NCBI RefSeq assembly: GCF_003217475.1
Contig: NZ_QJSP01000020.1
Location: forward strand, 48,437 to 112,436
From: Williamsia limnetica
GTDB lineage: Bacteria > Actinomycetota > Actinomycetes > Mycobacteriales > Mycobacteriaceae
DNA length: 64,000 nucleotides
Direction: 5' to 3'
In this document: piece by piece, positions 43,513-50,941 of the stretch
Numbering within the stretch: position 1 is the first letter of the stretch
Layout of the letters: every line of letters begins with the position of its first letter
Translations under genes and position numbers: made by a program
Notes under the pieces: model-generated
What the model was told of the DNA's origin: nothing
The model's input: only the letters and a program-made list of their open reading frames with translations
The model's database searches: none

Positions 43513-44637
43513 CTATTTGAGCCAGAGCTTCTCGAACTGCTCCTGGTAGTCGGCAACACCGATGTAGAAACCGGTGTCGGGATCGAGTACTGCGGAGTCG
43601 ATGTTGTTCTTGTTCAACAACTGCGTCGGCAGGAAGGCGTCATCGGCGGGTTGCAGGGAGTCGCCGTTGAACTGACGCGCGAGCATGTCGAGAACACGCC
43701 AGCCGATGATCTGGATCGGGAATCCGACCCACACGCTGTCGTCACCGTCTTTGAGCGACTTCAGGTTCTCGGGCGACGGGCTCTGTCCGGCGAACCGGAC
43801 CTGGTCCTGTAGGCCTGCTCCCCGCAACGCAGCGTCGACACCGAGGACGAGGTCGCCGAACGAGAAGACCGCCCAGTTGATGGAGGGGTCGCGCTGCAGC
43901 GTGCTGACCACACTCTGCGGGGTCTTGGTACCGAGGTCGGTGACCTGCTGATTGACCATCTGGGTCTTGCACCCAGGGCACAGGGTCTCGAGCTGCGCCT
44001 TGAACGCATCGGTGAAGATGTTCAGGATCGAGTAATCGGTGATCGTGAAGATGGCGATGTTCGCGTTGCCGTCACTGTCCGCGACGACCTGACTCGCCAC
44101 CATCTTGCCCCACTCCTGCACCTGGGCGATGCCATCGATGGAGGTGGAGATGACACCCGGGACCGGCTCGTCGCCCACACTGTCGGCGATGACAGGAATG
44201 CCTGCCGCCTTGGCGGATTCGATCTGCTTGCTCAGCATCGCGAGCGGGGTACCTGCGATGTGGATGGCGTCCGGCTTCAGGGCGATGGCCTGGTCCATGG
44301 CCTTCGGTGCGGCCTCGGCATCGGTGTCCATCAGGATGCGCTGATAGCGCCAGCCCAGCACGTCCGCCGCCTGCGCGATGGCGTCGTCCTTCGCGACCGC
44401 GATCGGCTGAGGCGTCTCGATACTGATGACGAACTTGCCGGTGTCCGGGGCACGGCTCAGCGGAGTGTCGAGGATCAGGTTGGTCGGCGCGGCCTGGAAC
44501 TGATCCGCGACAGCAACGGCCGCCGACACATCCGCGGGCTCGCTCGATCCGCCGCTGTCCGAACTGCTGCATGCAGTCGCCAAGAGACTCGCGGAGACAA
44601 CGGCGACGATCGCCTTTGTCCAGCTGGTTTTTCTCAC
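43513..44637 (-). CDS. Sugar-type ABC transporter substrate-binding lipoprotein (copy B)
   Basis: GTG 44637 with GGAAAGGA upstream gives 374 residues (VRKTSWTKAIVAVVSASLLA), with lipobox LATACSS. Matching stretches to copy A include FVISIETPQPIAVAKDDAI, KPDAIHIAGTPLAMLSKQIE and AGIPVIADSVGDEPVPGV; CPGC replaces CPDC. A much longer frame that runs on to 45579 is an artefact crossing the permease gene. It lies 48 bp after the permease gene. Differences concentrate in a few loops and the C-terminus, so the two copies may bind related but not identical ligands. Confidence 0.92.
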   Translation of the reverse strand: MRKTSWTKAIVAVVSASLLATACSSSDSGGSSEPADVSAAVAVADQFQAAPTNLILDTPLSRAPDTGKFVISIETPQPIAVAKDDAIAQAADVLGWRYQRILMDTDAEAAPKAMDQAIALKPDAIHIAGTPLAMLSKQIESAKAAGIPVIADSVGDEPVPGVISTSIDGIAQVQEWGKMVASQVVADSDGNANIAIFTITDYSILNIFTDAFKAQLETLCPGCKTQMVNQQVTDLGTKTPQSVVSTLQRDPSINWAVFSFGDLVLGVDAALRGAGLQDQVRFAGQSPSPENLKSLKDGDDSVWVGFPIQIIGWRVLDMLARQFNGDSLQPADDAFLPTQLLNKNNIDSAVLDPDTGFYIGVADYQEQFEKLWLK

Positions 44638-44684
44638 AGGTGTCCTTTCCAGGGTGGCCGAGCGGCTGAGAAGTGAAAGAAGAG

Positions 44685-45713
44685 TCAGACCCGGCGAGCG
44701 GTCCGCGCAGCGAGCGCGACGGCGATGATCAGCGCCAGACCGTTGAAGAGGTCGTTGACGTAGCTCGGTGCGCCGGCGAGCTGCAGGCCCTTGACACCGG
44801 TGGCGAGGAGGTAGATCGCGATGAGGGTACCGAGGACGTTCACCCGGCCTGCGCGGATCTGGGTGGAGCCGAGGAATACGGCCGAGAACGCCGGGAGCAG
44901 ATAGGACGGCCCGATGTCGGGTGCCGCGGTACCGAGCTTGGCGGCCAGGATCACGCCGGTCAATGCCGCAACCGTCGCTGATGTGACCAAGGCGCCGAAC
45001 ATGATTCGCTCGACGCGGAGTCCGGCGAGGCGAGCTGCCTGCCGATTGCCTCCGGTGGCATAGAGGTAACGGCCGAGCGGAGTCTTCTCCAGGACCACGT
45101 ACATGACCGCTGCGACCGCGATCATGTAGAAGAACGGAAGCGGCAGACCCAGGAACGGCTTGCTGCCCATGTCCAGGAATCCGTCGGTGAAGCCCTCGGT
45201 GATCTGCTTTCCGTCTGTCACGAAGTAGGTACCTGCCAGCAGGATGCTGGACATACCCAACGTCGCGATGAACGAGTCGACGTTGAGCTTGACCACCACG
45301 AATCCGTTGACCGCACCGATGAGGGCACCGCACAACAGGGTGGTGATGATTGCGATCGGAGCGGCGATCCCCTGCGACAGCTGATACGAGACCATCGCCA
45401 CCGAGAAGCCCATCACCCCCGCGATCGAGAGGTCGAAGACTCCTGCCGCGAGGGGCACGATGAGGCCGATGGCGAGCATCGCCGTGATGGCCTGATCGCC
45501 CGCGATGATACGGAAGTTGCCCTCGGTCAGGAACAGGTCGGGGATCCAGATCGCGAACAGCACGATGATGGCGACCCACACGTACAGTCCGCTGAATCGG
45601 TCGAGTCCCAGATTGATCTTGCGGCCCTGCGGCTTGTCGGGCAGAAAGTCGCCGCCACCCTGGGGCTGACCCTTCGGTGACGTCGCCTTGCCTTCGGCCG
45701 ATTGTGTTGTCAT
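44685..45713 (-). CDS. Ribose-type (CUT2) ABC transporter permease
   Basis: Start ATG 45713 with GAAAGGAAC upstream; 342 residues. After a hydrophilic N-terminus (about 40 residues) there are eight or more membrane helices beginning VWVAIIVLFAIWIPDLF. Family markers: GVFDLSIAGVMGFSVA, NGFVVVKLNVDSFIATLGM, LGRYLYATGGNRQAARLAGL and a C-terminal VNVLGTLIAIYLLATGVKGL. It belongs to the BPD_transp_2 (RbsC/XylH) group. A single permease gene probably forms a homodimer with the two-domain ATPase upstream. Confidence 0.94.
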   Translation of the reverse strand: MTTQSAEGKATSPKGQPQGGGDFLPDKPQGRKINLGLDRFSGLYVWVAIIVLFAIWIPDLFLTEGNFRIIAGDQAITAMLAIGLIVPLAAGVFDLSIAGVMGFSVAMVSYQLSQGIAAPIAIITTLLCGALIGAVNGFVVVKLNVDSFIATLGMSSILLAGTYFVTDGKQITEGFTDGFLDMGSKPFLGLPLPFFYMIAVAAVMYVVLEKTPLGRYLYATGGNRQAARLAGLRVERIMFGALVTSATVAALTGVILAAKLGTAAPDIGPSYLLPAFSAVFLGSTQIRAGRVNVLGTLIAIYLLATGVKGLQLAGAPSYVNDLFNGLALIIAVALAARTARRV

Positions 45714-45743
45714 GGTGTTCCTTTCGGACATCGCGGAGGAGGC

Positions 45744-47267
45744 TCAGGCCTCGACGCGAGCAGGTTTCTTGAGTGTCGAGGCGGTCAACCGGTCAGGGTC
45801 GATCCGGGGGCGGGAGAAGTCGTCGACCACGCAGCCGGCCGACAGCACGATCACGCGATCGCACAGGCGGGTGAGTTCGCCGTGATCGGTGGAGACCACC
45901 AGCACCGCGGCGCCGGACTGCGCGGCGTCGTCGACAAGTGTGTGGATATCGGCTTTTGCGCCGATGTCGACGCCTTGGGTGGGTTCGTCGAGCAGTAGTA
46001 CGCGCGGCTTGCGGCGCAGCCAACGGGCCAACACCACCTTCTGCTGGTTGCCGCCGCTGAGAGTGCCGAGATGACGCTCGGTGTTGCCGGAGGGGCGTAC
46101 TCCGAGCCTCTCGAGCCACGTCGCGACGTCCGACTTCTCACGCTTCATCCGCAGCATGCCGCCCTTCGTGTACGCCCAGGGATCGGCGACCGAGACGTTC
46201 TCCCGGAGGGATGCGGTGGCGAAGGCGGCATTGCTCAATCGTTCGGCGGGAACACATCCCACGCCCGCAGCCATCGCGAGATCGGGACGGCCGTTTTCCA
46301 CGGTCTTGCCGTCGACGACGACCGTGCCACCCCTGGTCTCGGCGCCGAACAGTGCTGGCACGATCTGTTCGCGACCCGATCCGGTGATACCCGCGATTCC
46401 GAGCACCTCACCCGATCGAATCGAGAAGTCGAGGTCTGTCACGGAACCGCAGGACAACCCACGGACCTCGAGGACGGGATCTCCTGCGGTGTCGGTGGTC
46501 TCGTCGGGTTCTGCGAGGAACTCCTCGACGCGGCGACCGATCATCAATTCCACCAGTCCCGGCTCATCGAGACCCTCGAGGCTCCGGGTGGTCACGATGT
46601 TGCCGTCGCGCATGACCGTCACGCTGTCGCACAGCGAGAAGACCTCATTGAGGTGGTGCGAGACGAACAGCACCGCGACCCCGCGATCCCGAATCCTGCG
46701 CACGAGGTCGAAGAGTCGGACCGCCTCGGCCGCAGGCAGGTTCGCGGTCGGCTCGTCGAGCACCAGGATGTTCGTCGCGCCCGAGCGGTCCTGCACGGCG
46801 CGGGCGATCGCCAACATCGTGCGTTCACTCATGCTCAGTGCGGAAGCGAGCTTCTTGAGATCGATGTCGAAGCCGAGTTCGGCGAGGGCGGCTCTGGCCT
46901 GCGCTCTTTCGGCCTTGAAGTCGATCGTACCGACGGCCCGGGTCTTGTAACCATGCCCCAGCGCCAGGTTGTCGACGACGTCGAGACTCTCGACCAGCCC
47001 CAGCTCTTGGTGGACAAACCGCAACCCGGCTGCTTCACCGCTCCCGGGGACACCGAGGTTCAGTTCGCTGCCCGCGACGACGATCTTCGCGCCGTCGTCC
47101 GGATCATGATATCCGGCAAGAACTTTGATGAGTGTAGATTTTCCGCATCCGTTCTGTCCGACCAGACCGCGAATTTCACCGGGCGCGAGAACGAGAGTCA
47201 CATCGTTGAGTGCTCGCTGACCGCCGAAAGTCTTGGAAAGACCGCTGATACTGAGCGCGTCTGTCAT
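45744..47267 (-). CDS. Ribose-type (CUT2) ABC transporter ATPase, two nucleotide-binding domains
   Basis: The 507-residue protein has two fused ABC domains. The first has GLVGQNGCGKSTLIKVLAG (Walker A), FVHQELGLVES (Q-loop), an atypical signature ALSMSERTMLAIARA and NILVLDEPTAN (Walker B). The second has the degenerate Walker A GIAGITGSGREQ usual in RbsA-type proteins, the signature LSGGNQQKVVLARWL and VLLLDEPTQGVD. It powers uptake of the bound sugar-like compound. It is the first gene of the minus-strand operon (ATPase, permease, two binding proteins, isomerase, LLM, zinc dehydrogenase), and the TGTACATAGTT motif lies 62 bp upstream. Confidence 0.95.
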   Translation of the reverse strand: MTDALSISGLSKTFGGQRALNDVTLVLAPGEIRGLVGQNGCGKSTLIKVLAGYHDPDDGAKIVVAGSELNLGVPGSGEAAGLRFVHQELGLVESLDVVDNLALGHGYKTRAVGTIDFKAERAQARAALAELGFDIDLKKLASALSMSERTMLAIARAVQDRSGATNILVLDEPTANLPAAEAVRLFDLVRRIRDRGVAVLFVSHHLNEVFSLCDSVTVMRDGNIVTTRSLEGLDEPGLVELMIGRRVEEFLAEPDETTDTAGDPVLEVRGLSCGSVTDLDFSIRSGEVLGIAGITGSGREQIVPALFGAETRGGTVVVDGKTVENGRPDLAMAAGVGCVPAERLSNAAFATASLRENVSVADPWAYTKGGMLRMKREKSDVATWLERLGVRPSGNTERHLGTLSGGNQQKVVLARWLRRKPRVLLLDEPTQGVDIGAKADIHTLVDDAAQSGAAVLVVSTDHGELTRLCDRVIVLSAGCVVDDFSRPRIDPDRLTASTLKKPARVEA

Positions 47268-47289
47268 TTGGGCCTACCTACGTGAGGTG

Positions 47290-47339
47290 AGTTACTTGAA
47301 CCGTTGTTTTGTTACCTACGTCATACTGAACTATGTACA
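47290..47339. promoter_or_regulatory. Shared motifs in the importer / VOC divergent promoter
   Basis: TGTACATAGTT occurs on the minus strand at 47339-47329 and AGTTACT on the plus strand at 47290-47296 (AGTTACTTGA, identical to the complement of 50143-50152). GTTACTT (47291) and GTTACCT (47311) are spaced exactly 20 bases. The full 259-bp gap (47268-47526) also contains TATAGT at 47463-47468, a possible -10 element of the VOC gene; otherwise nothing recognisable. Confidence 0.55.
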
Positions 47340-47526
47340 TGGATAAGTCCAGCGTTCGGGCAAAGTCGTTATATTTGCCCCTCACGTGCACAATTACCGC
47401 TATGAGCTCGTCCAGCTGGCACGTTCTTGTTGAATCAACGTCGGCCTGAGGCCACCTGTATCTATAGTCATCAGAAAGTTAGCGAGTGCCGCTATGGCTG
47501 CTCGCCCGAACGATGAGGGCTGCGTG

Positions 47527-48048
47527 ATGACCGAGTACACGCCAGGCGCGATCGTCCAGATCGCCTATGTCGTCGACGACGTGCGAGCCGCGGCGGAAGA
47601 CTTCGCATCGCGAACCGGCGCCGGTCCGTTTTTCGTGCGGCGCAACCAGGTGACGTCAGCGCTGGGTCCGGACGGGACCGCAGGTTCTTTCGACCACTCG
47701 TCCGCCTACGGACAGTGGGGGCACACACAGATCGAATTCGTCGAGGTCCACAGCGCAGAGCCTGCCGCGTTCGCCCAGACGGCGTTGGTGAGCAACCACA
47801 TTCATCATGTCGCGATCATGGTGTCGTCCTTCGGGGATCAACAGCGCCAGTTCGCCGACAGCGGGTGGCCGGCGGTACTGACCGCCACCACACCCAACGG
47901 CAACAATTTCGCCTTCCACGACGCCCGTGCGCAACTCGGGCACCTGGTGGAGATCTACGAACCGCGCCCGACGATCCTCGCGCTCTACCGCAGGGTCGCC
48001 GACGCAGCCGTCGACTGGGATGGCCGCGACCCGGTCCGGGACATGTGA
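47527..48048 (+). CDS. VOC-superfamily (glyoxalase-like) protein
   Basis: Start ATG 47527 (173 residues) is preferred; GTG 47524 or ATG 47494 are alternatives. IVQIAYVVDDVRAAAEDFAS opens the first beta-alpha-beta-beta-beta unit, and NHIHHVAIMVSSFGDQQRQF the second; His and Glu residues (TQIEFVEVH, HIHHVAI, LVEIYEP) are well placed for metal binding. It resembles VOC proteins annotated near steroid and terpenoid degradation genes, which may be isomerases, lyases or epimerases of CoA esters. It is divergent from the importer operon and shares its control region. Confidence 0.85.
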   Translation: MTEYTPGAIVQIAYVVDDVRAAAEDFASRTGAGPFFVRRNQVTSALGPDGTAGSFDHSSAYGQWGHTQIEFVEVHSAEPAAFAQTALVSNHIHHVAIMVSSFGDQQRQFADSGWPAVLTATTPNGNNFAFHDARAQLGHLVEIYEPRPTILALYRRVADAAVDWDGRDPVRDM

Positions 48049-48074
48049 GTCGTACCGGACGAGGCCGCCCGCCC

Positions 48075-48563
48075 TCAGGCGTCTGCGAGGAGTGCGGCTG
48101 CGCGTTCGCGCGCCATGGTCAGGACCGCAGGGTTGCCGGAATTCCACAGCACCGTCAGCTGCTTCTTGCAGATCCTCCATTCACCACCAACGCGCACAAC
48201 GGAATCGGTGTAATACCCGCCGATGGTGAACATCGCATCACCCGCAGTGTTCGGCAGTACGTGCTCGGCGCGGACGTACGAGATCACCGTGCCGCGATCA
48301 CCCTCGACTGTGATGTGCAGATTGGACAGGAAGTGCTGCGACGCCGTCAGTCCCGGGAACAGCATCCGCCCGCGTTGCACCCAGTCCTCGGCGCGGAACA
48401 TTCCGCCGTTGCCTGCCCGATAGCTGGTGTAGTCGATCTCGATCTCGTCGGTGAACACCGATCGGTACATGACCCAGTCCCGCAGGTCGATACCGCGCGA
48501 GAAGCGCGACATCAGGTTGGTGATCTCCCGGTGCGCGGTGTTCAGTTCTGCTTCCGTGGCCAT
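48075..48563 (-). CDS. SnoaL-like (NTF2-fold) protein
   Basis: The 162-residue protein has the NTF2-like fold: ELNTAHREITNLMSRFSRGID, WVMYRSVFTDEIEIDYTSY, SQHFLSNLHITVEGDRGTV, and the ending strands VVRVGGEWRICKKQLTVLW. The Asp-Tyr and His positions at the cavity resemble SnoaL/KSI-like hydratases and isomerases of the catabolic type. It lies 33 bp downstream of the aldehyde dehydrogenase gene and probably shares its transcript. It may isomerise or hydrate a ring intermediate; no direct evidence. Confidence 0.85.
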   Translation of the reverse strand: MATEAELNTAHREITNLMSRFSRGIDLRDWVMYRSVFTDEIEIDYTSYRAGNGGMFRAEDWVQRGRMLFPGLTASQHFLSNLHITVEGDRGTVISYVRAEHVLPNTAGDAMFTIGGYYTDSVVRVGGEWRICKKQLTVLWNSGNPAVLTMARERAAALLADA

Positions 48564-48595
48564 GTCGGATCGCTTTCGTCGTGGGTGGGGGCGGA

Positions 48596-50029
48596 TCAGG
48601 CGGGTAGCTGAAGGGAGATCTTCTCGAAGTACTCGTCCAGGCCGTCGGGACCGAGCTCTCGGCCGATCCCCGACTTCTTCATGCCCCCGAAGGGCGCCAT
48701 CGCATTGAAACGACCGCCGTTGATGGAGACCTGCCCGGTACGAAGTCGGCGCGCTATCGCGATCGCCGCGGCGTCATCGGCGGCGAAGACACCACCGGAC
48801 AGTCCGTAGTCGGAATCGTTGGCGATGTCGATCGCCTCGTCGATGTCGCTGTAGGTGAGGACAGTGAGCACCGGTCCGAACACTTCGTCACGGGCGATCG
48901 CCGAGGTGTTGTCGACGCGGCTCACGACCGTCGGGCGAACGAAGAATCCGGCCTGCAACCGTTCATCGAGACCGGTGACCTCTCCCGGACCGCCGACCAG
49001 GAAGACTGCGTCTGCGGGGACGTCCGAGAGCATGTCGAGAACGGTCTGCTGCTGTTCACGCGACGCCATCGGACCGATGTCGATCGCCTCATCGAGCGGA
49101 TCACCGACACTCTGGCCGCCGACCAGTTCGACGAGTTTGGCCTCGACCTGCTCGAGGTCCCCGATGGGCACGAGCAGCCGCGTCGTGGCGGCGCAGGTCT
49201 GTCCGTTGTTGACGTAGCAACCCCGGACAGCGGCGGTGACCGCTGCGTCGACATCAGCGTCGGGCGCCACGATGAACGCGGACTTGCCCCCGAGCTCGAG
49301 GGTTACTTTCTTGATGTCGGCTGCAGCTACCTGTCCGACCCGAGCCCCTGCTGAGGTGGATCCGGTGAGGCTGACGAGATCGACGTCGGGGTGGCCCGCA
49401 AGGCGCTCGCCCACACGGCCGCCTGCGCCGGTCACGATGTTGAGGACGCCCGGGGGCAACCCGGCTTCTTCGGCGATCTCCGCGACCACGAACGCTGCGA
49501 GCGGCGCGACACTGCTCGGCTTCACGACGGACGTGCAGCCGGCGGCGATCGCAGGCGCGACCTTCGCGGCGAGTTGGTAGAGCGGGTAGTTCCAGGGCGT
49601 GATCGCCCCGACCACACCCACCCCGACCTTGAGGATCAGGGAGTTGCCCCGCCTCTCCTCGAGACTGGTGGTCTCCAGGATGTCGGCCATCGACCGGAAG
49701 ATGGTCACCCCCAGTCCGACCTGGACGGTGCGGGAGCGGGCGATCGGCGTACCCACCTCGCGGGCCATCATCTCGGCCAGTTCGGTTTCCCGTGCGACAA
49801 GACCGTCGGCGATCCGGCGCAACACAGTGATCCGATCAGCGAGTGGCGACTGCGACCATTCACCGAAGGCGGCCCTCGCCGCGGCGACCGCGTCGTCGAC
49901 GTCGCTTTCCGTGCCCGCCGGAACACGTGCCATGAGCTGCCCGGTGGCCGCCTCGAGGACATCGATCGTGCCCTCGCCTGCGGAAGGAACCCACTTGCCG
50001 CCGATGTAGAGCTCGTTCCGGTCTGCCAT
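48596..50029 (-). CDS. NAD(P)-dependent aldehyde dehydrogenase
   Basis: The 477-residue protein has all ALDH landmarks: GAITPWNYPLYQLAAKVAPA (cofactor), SLTGSTSAGARVG, VTLELGGKSAFIV with the general-base Glu, NNGQTCAATTR with the nucleophilic Cys, and DEVFGPVLTVLTY. It oxidises an aldehyde to the acid, which the acyl-CoA synthetases of the island could activate. It is divergent from the PPDK-like operon, with the shared motifs in the 285-bp region between. Confidence 0.94.
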   Translation of the reverse strand: MADRNELYIGGKWVPSAGEGTIDVLEAATGQLMARVPAGTESDVDDAVAAARAAFGEWSQSPLADRITVLRRIADGLVARETELAEMMAREVGTPIARSRTVQVGLGVTIFRSMADILETTSLEERRGNSLILKVGVGVVGAITPWNYPLYQLAAKVAPAIAAGCTSVVKPSSVAPLAAFVVAEIAEEAGLPPGVLNIVTGAGGRVGERLAGHPDVDLVSLTGSTSAGARVGQVAAADIKKVTLELGGKSAFIVAPDADVDAAVTAAVRGCYVNNGQTCAATTRLLVPIGDLEQVEAKLVELVGGQSVGDPLDEAIDIGPMASREQQQTVLDMLSDVPADAVFLVGGPGEVTGLDERLQAGFFVRPTVVSRVDNTSAIARDEVFGPVLTVLTYSDIDEAIDIANDSDYGLSGGVFAADDAAAIAIARRLRTGQVSINGGRFNAMAPFGGMKKSGIGRELGPDGLDEYFEKISLQLPA

Positions 50030-50142
50030 TGCCGCGCCTCACTGTTGTCCGATATCTGGTCGTGCTACGCCGTCCGATGTCGCCTCCGCGGAGCCGAGTG
50101 GTGGCCGTCACAGAGAGCGTATCCGACTTTGAGGATGCACTG

Positions 50143-50218
50143 TCAAGTAACTCGACCGGATCAATTCTGTACATAGTTTCGGGCTCTTTCTTGACATCCA
50201 CTACTATTTGGGTAGGTT
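50143..50218. promoter_or_regulatory. Regulatory region of the PPDK-like operon and the aldehyde dehydrogenase
   Basis: TCAAGTAACT (50143-50152) contains the complement of AGTTACT. The 21 bases at 50158-50178 end with TGTACATAGTT and match 25202-25222 in 20 positions. TTGACA (50191-50196) and TAGGTT (50213-50218), 16 bp apart, form a good plus-strand promoter. A transcript from it would start near 50225, after the in-frame ATG at 50219, which confirms ATG 50315 as the real start. The motif sits just upstream of the -35 element. Confidence 0.6.
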
Positions 50219-50314
50219 ATGAGCACCGTCACAGTCCCGGCCGAGGTGGTGTATCAGTCACCGCCGACGCAGGTCCCCCGACCCCGGGGCACCGAGAACC
50301 AATCGAGGAGCACC

Positions 50315-50941
50315 ATGAACGACCTCGCGACCAACACGTCCACGCAGGCCACCGCATCGAGCGAGTTGGTCGGCCTCGTGGTCAAGGGGATGTTCCGCGG
50401 CCCGGTCTCACCCGAGCTGCAGCTGGTGATCGACGCCGGGGACGCCGTCGCCAAGGGCCCGATGGTGATGCCGACCCCCGCCGGGATCAGCGCGGCCGGC
50501 GCACTCGTCCGGTTGCCGGAGGGCAGCGACGAAGAGAAGGCGGTCAACGACTTCCTGCACGCCTTCCTCCCGGTCAACCGACGCCTGCGCGAGTTGTGCA
50601 CCGCATGGCAGTGCCGGCCGGACGGCTCGGTGAACGATCACTCGGACGCCCAGTACGACGCCCGGATCCGCGACCAACTCGACGACATCCATACCGACGT
50701 GTCGAAGATGCTCCGGCGCGCGGGCAAGCAGTCCGCAGACCTCCTCGCATATCGGGATCAGCTCAATGTCGCGCTCGAGCGCTTCGACGGTGGCGACACC
50801 GCGTCCCTCACCTCTCCGCTGACCGACGGCTACCACACCGTCTGGATGTGGCTGCACCAGCACGTGCTGATGATGCTCGGCGTCACCCGCGCCGAAGACG
50901 AGGCCCTCGAAGAGAAGCTCGTCGCTGGCAGCGCGGAATGA
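50315..50941 (+). CDS. Helical partner protein of the PPDK-like enzyme (unknown function)
   Basis: Start ATG 50315 with GAGGAG 4 bases before it; 208 residues. The first half (SSELVGLVVKGMFRGPVSPE, then MPTPAGISAAGALVRL) looks like a small winged-helix-type unit; the second is helical with conserved-looking phrases FLPVNRRLRELCTAWQCRP, YRDQLNVALERF and DGYHTVWMWLHQHVLMMLG. I recall the last pattern from actinobacterial proteins encoded next to PPDK-like enzymes, but cannot name the family. Its stop overlaps the PPDK-like start (ATGA), so the two are coupled and probably form a complex or regulate one another. Confidence 0.75.
   Translation: MNDLATNTSTQATASSELVGLVVKGMFRGPVSPELQLVIDAGDAVAKGPMVMPTPAGISAAGALVRLPEGSDEEKAVNDFLHAFLPVNRRLRELCTAWQCRPDGSVNDHSDAQYDARIRDQLDDIHTDVSKMLRRAGKQSADLLAYRDQLNVALERFDGGDTASLTSPLTDGYHTVWMWLHQHVLMMLGVTRAEDEALEEKLVAGSAE

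Noticed and set aside
43513..45579. A 688-residue protein fusing an Arg-rich segment to substrate-binding protein B
   Set aside because: The first part is the permease gene read in the wrong frame; GTG 44637 with a ribosome site and a lipoprotein signal is the real start.
50219..50314. An N-terminal extension of the 208-residue protein from ATG 50219
   Set aside because: The TTGACA/TAGGTT promoter places the transcription start after this ATG, and it has no ribosome site, unlike ATG 50315.
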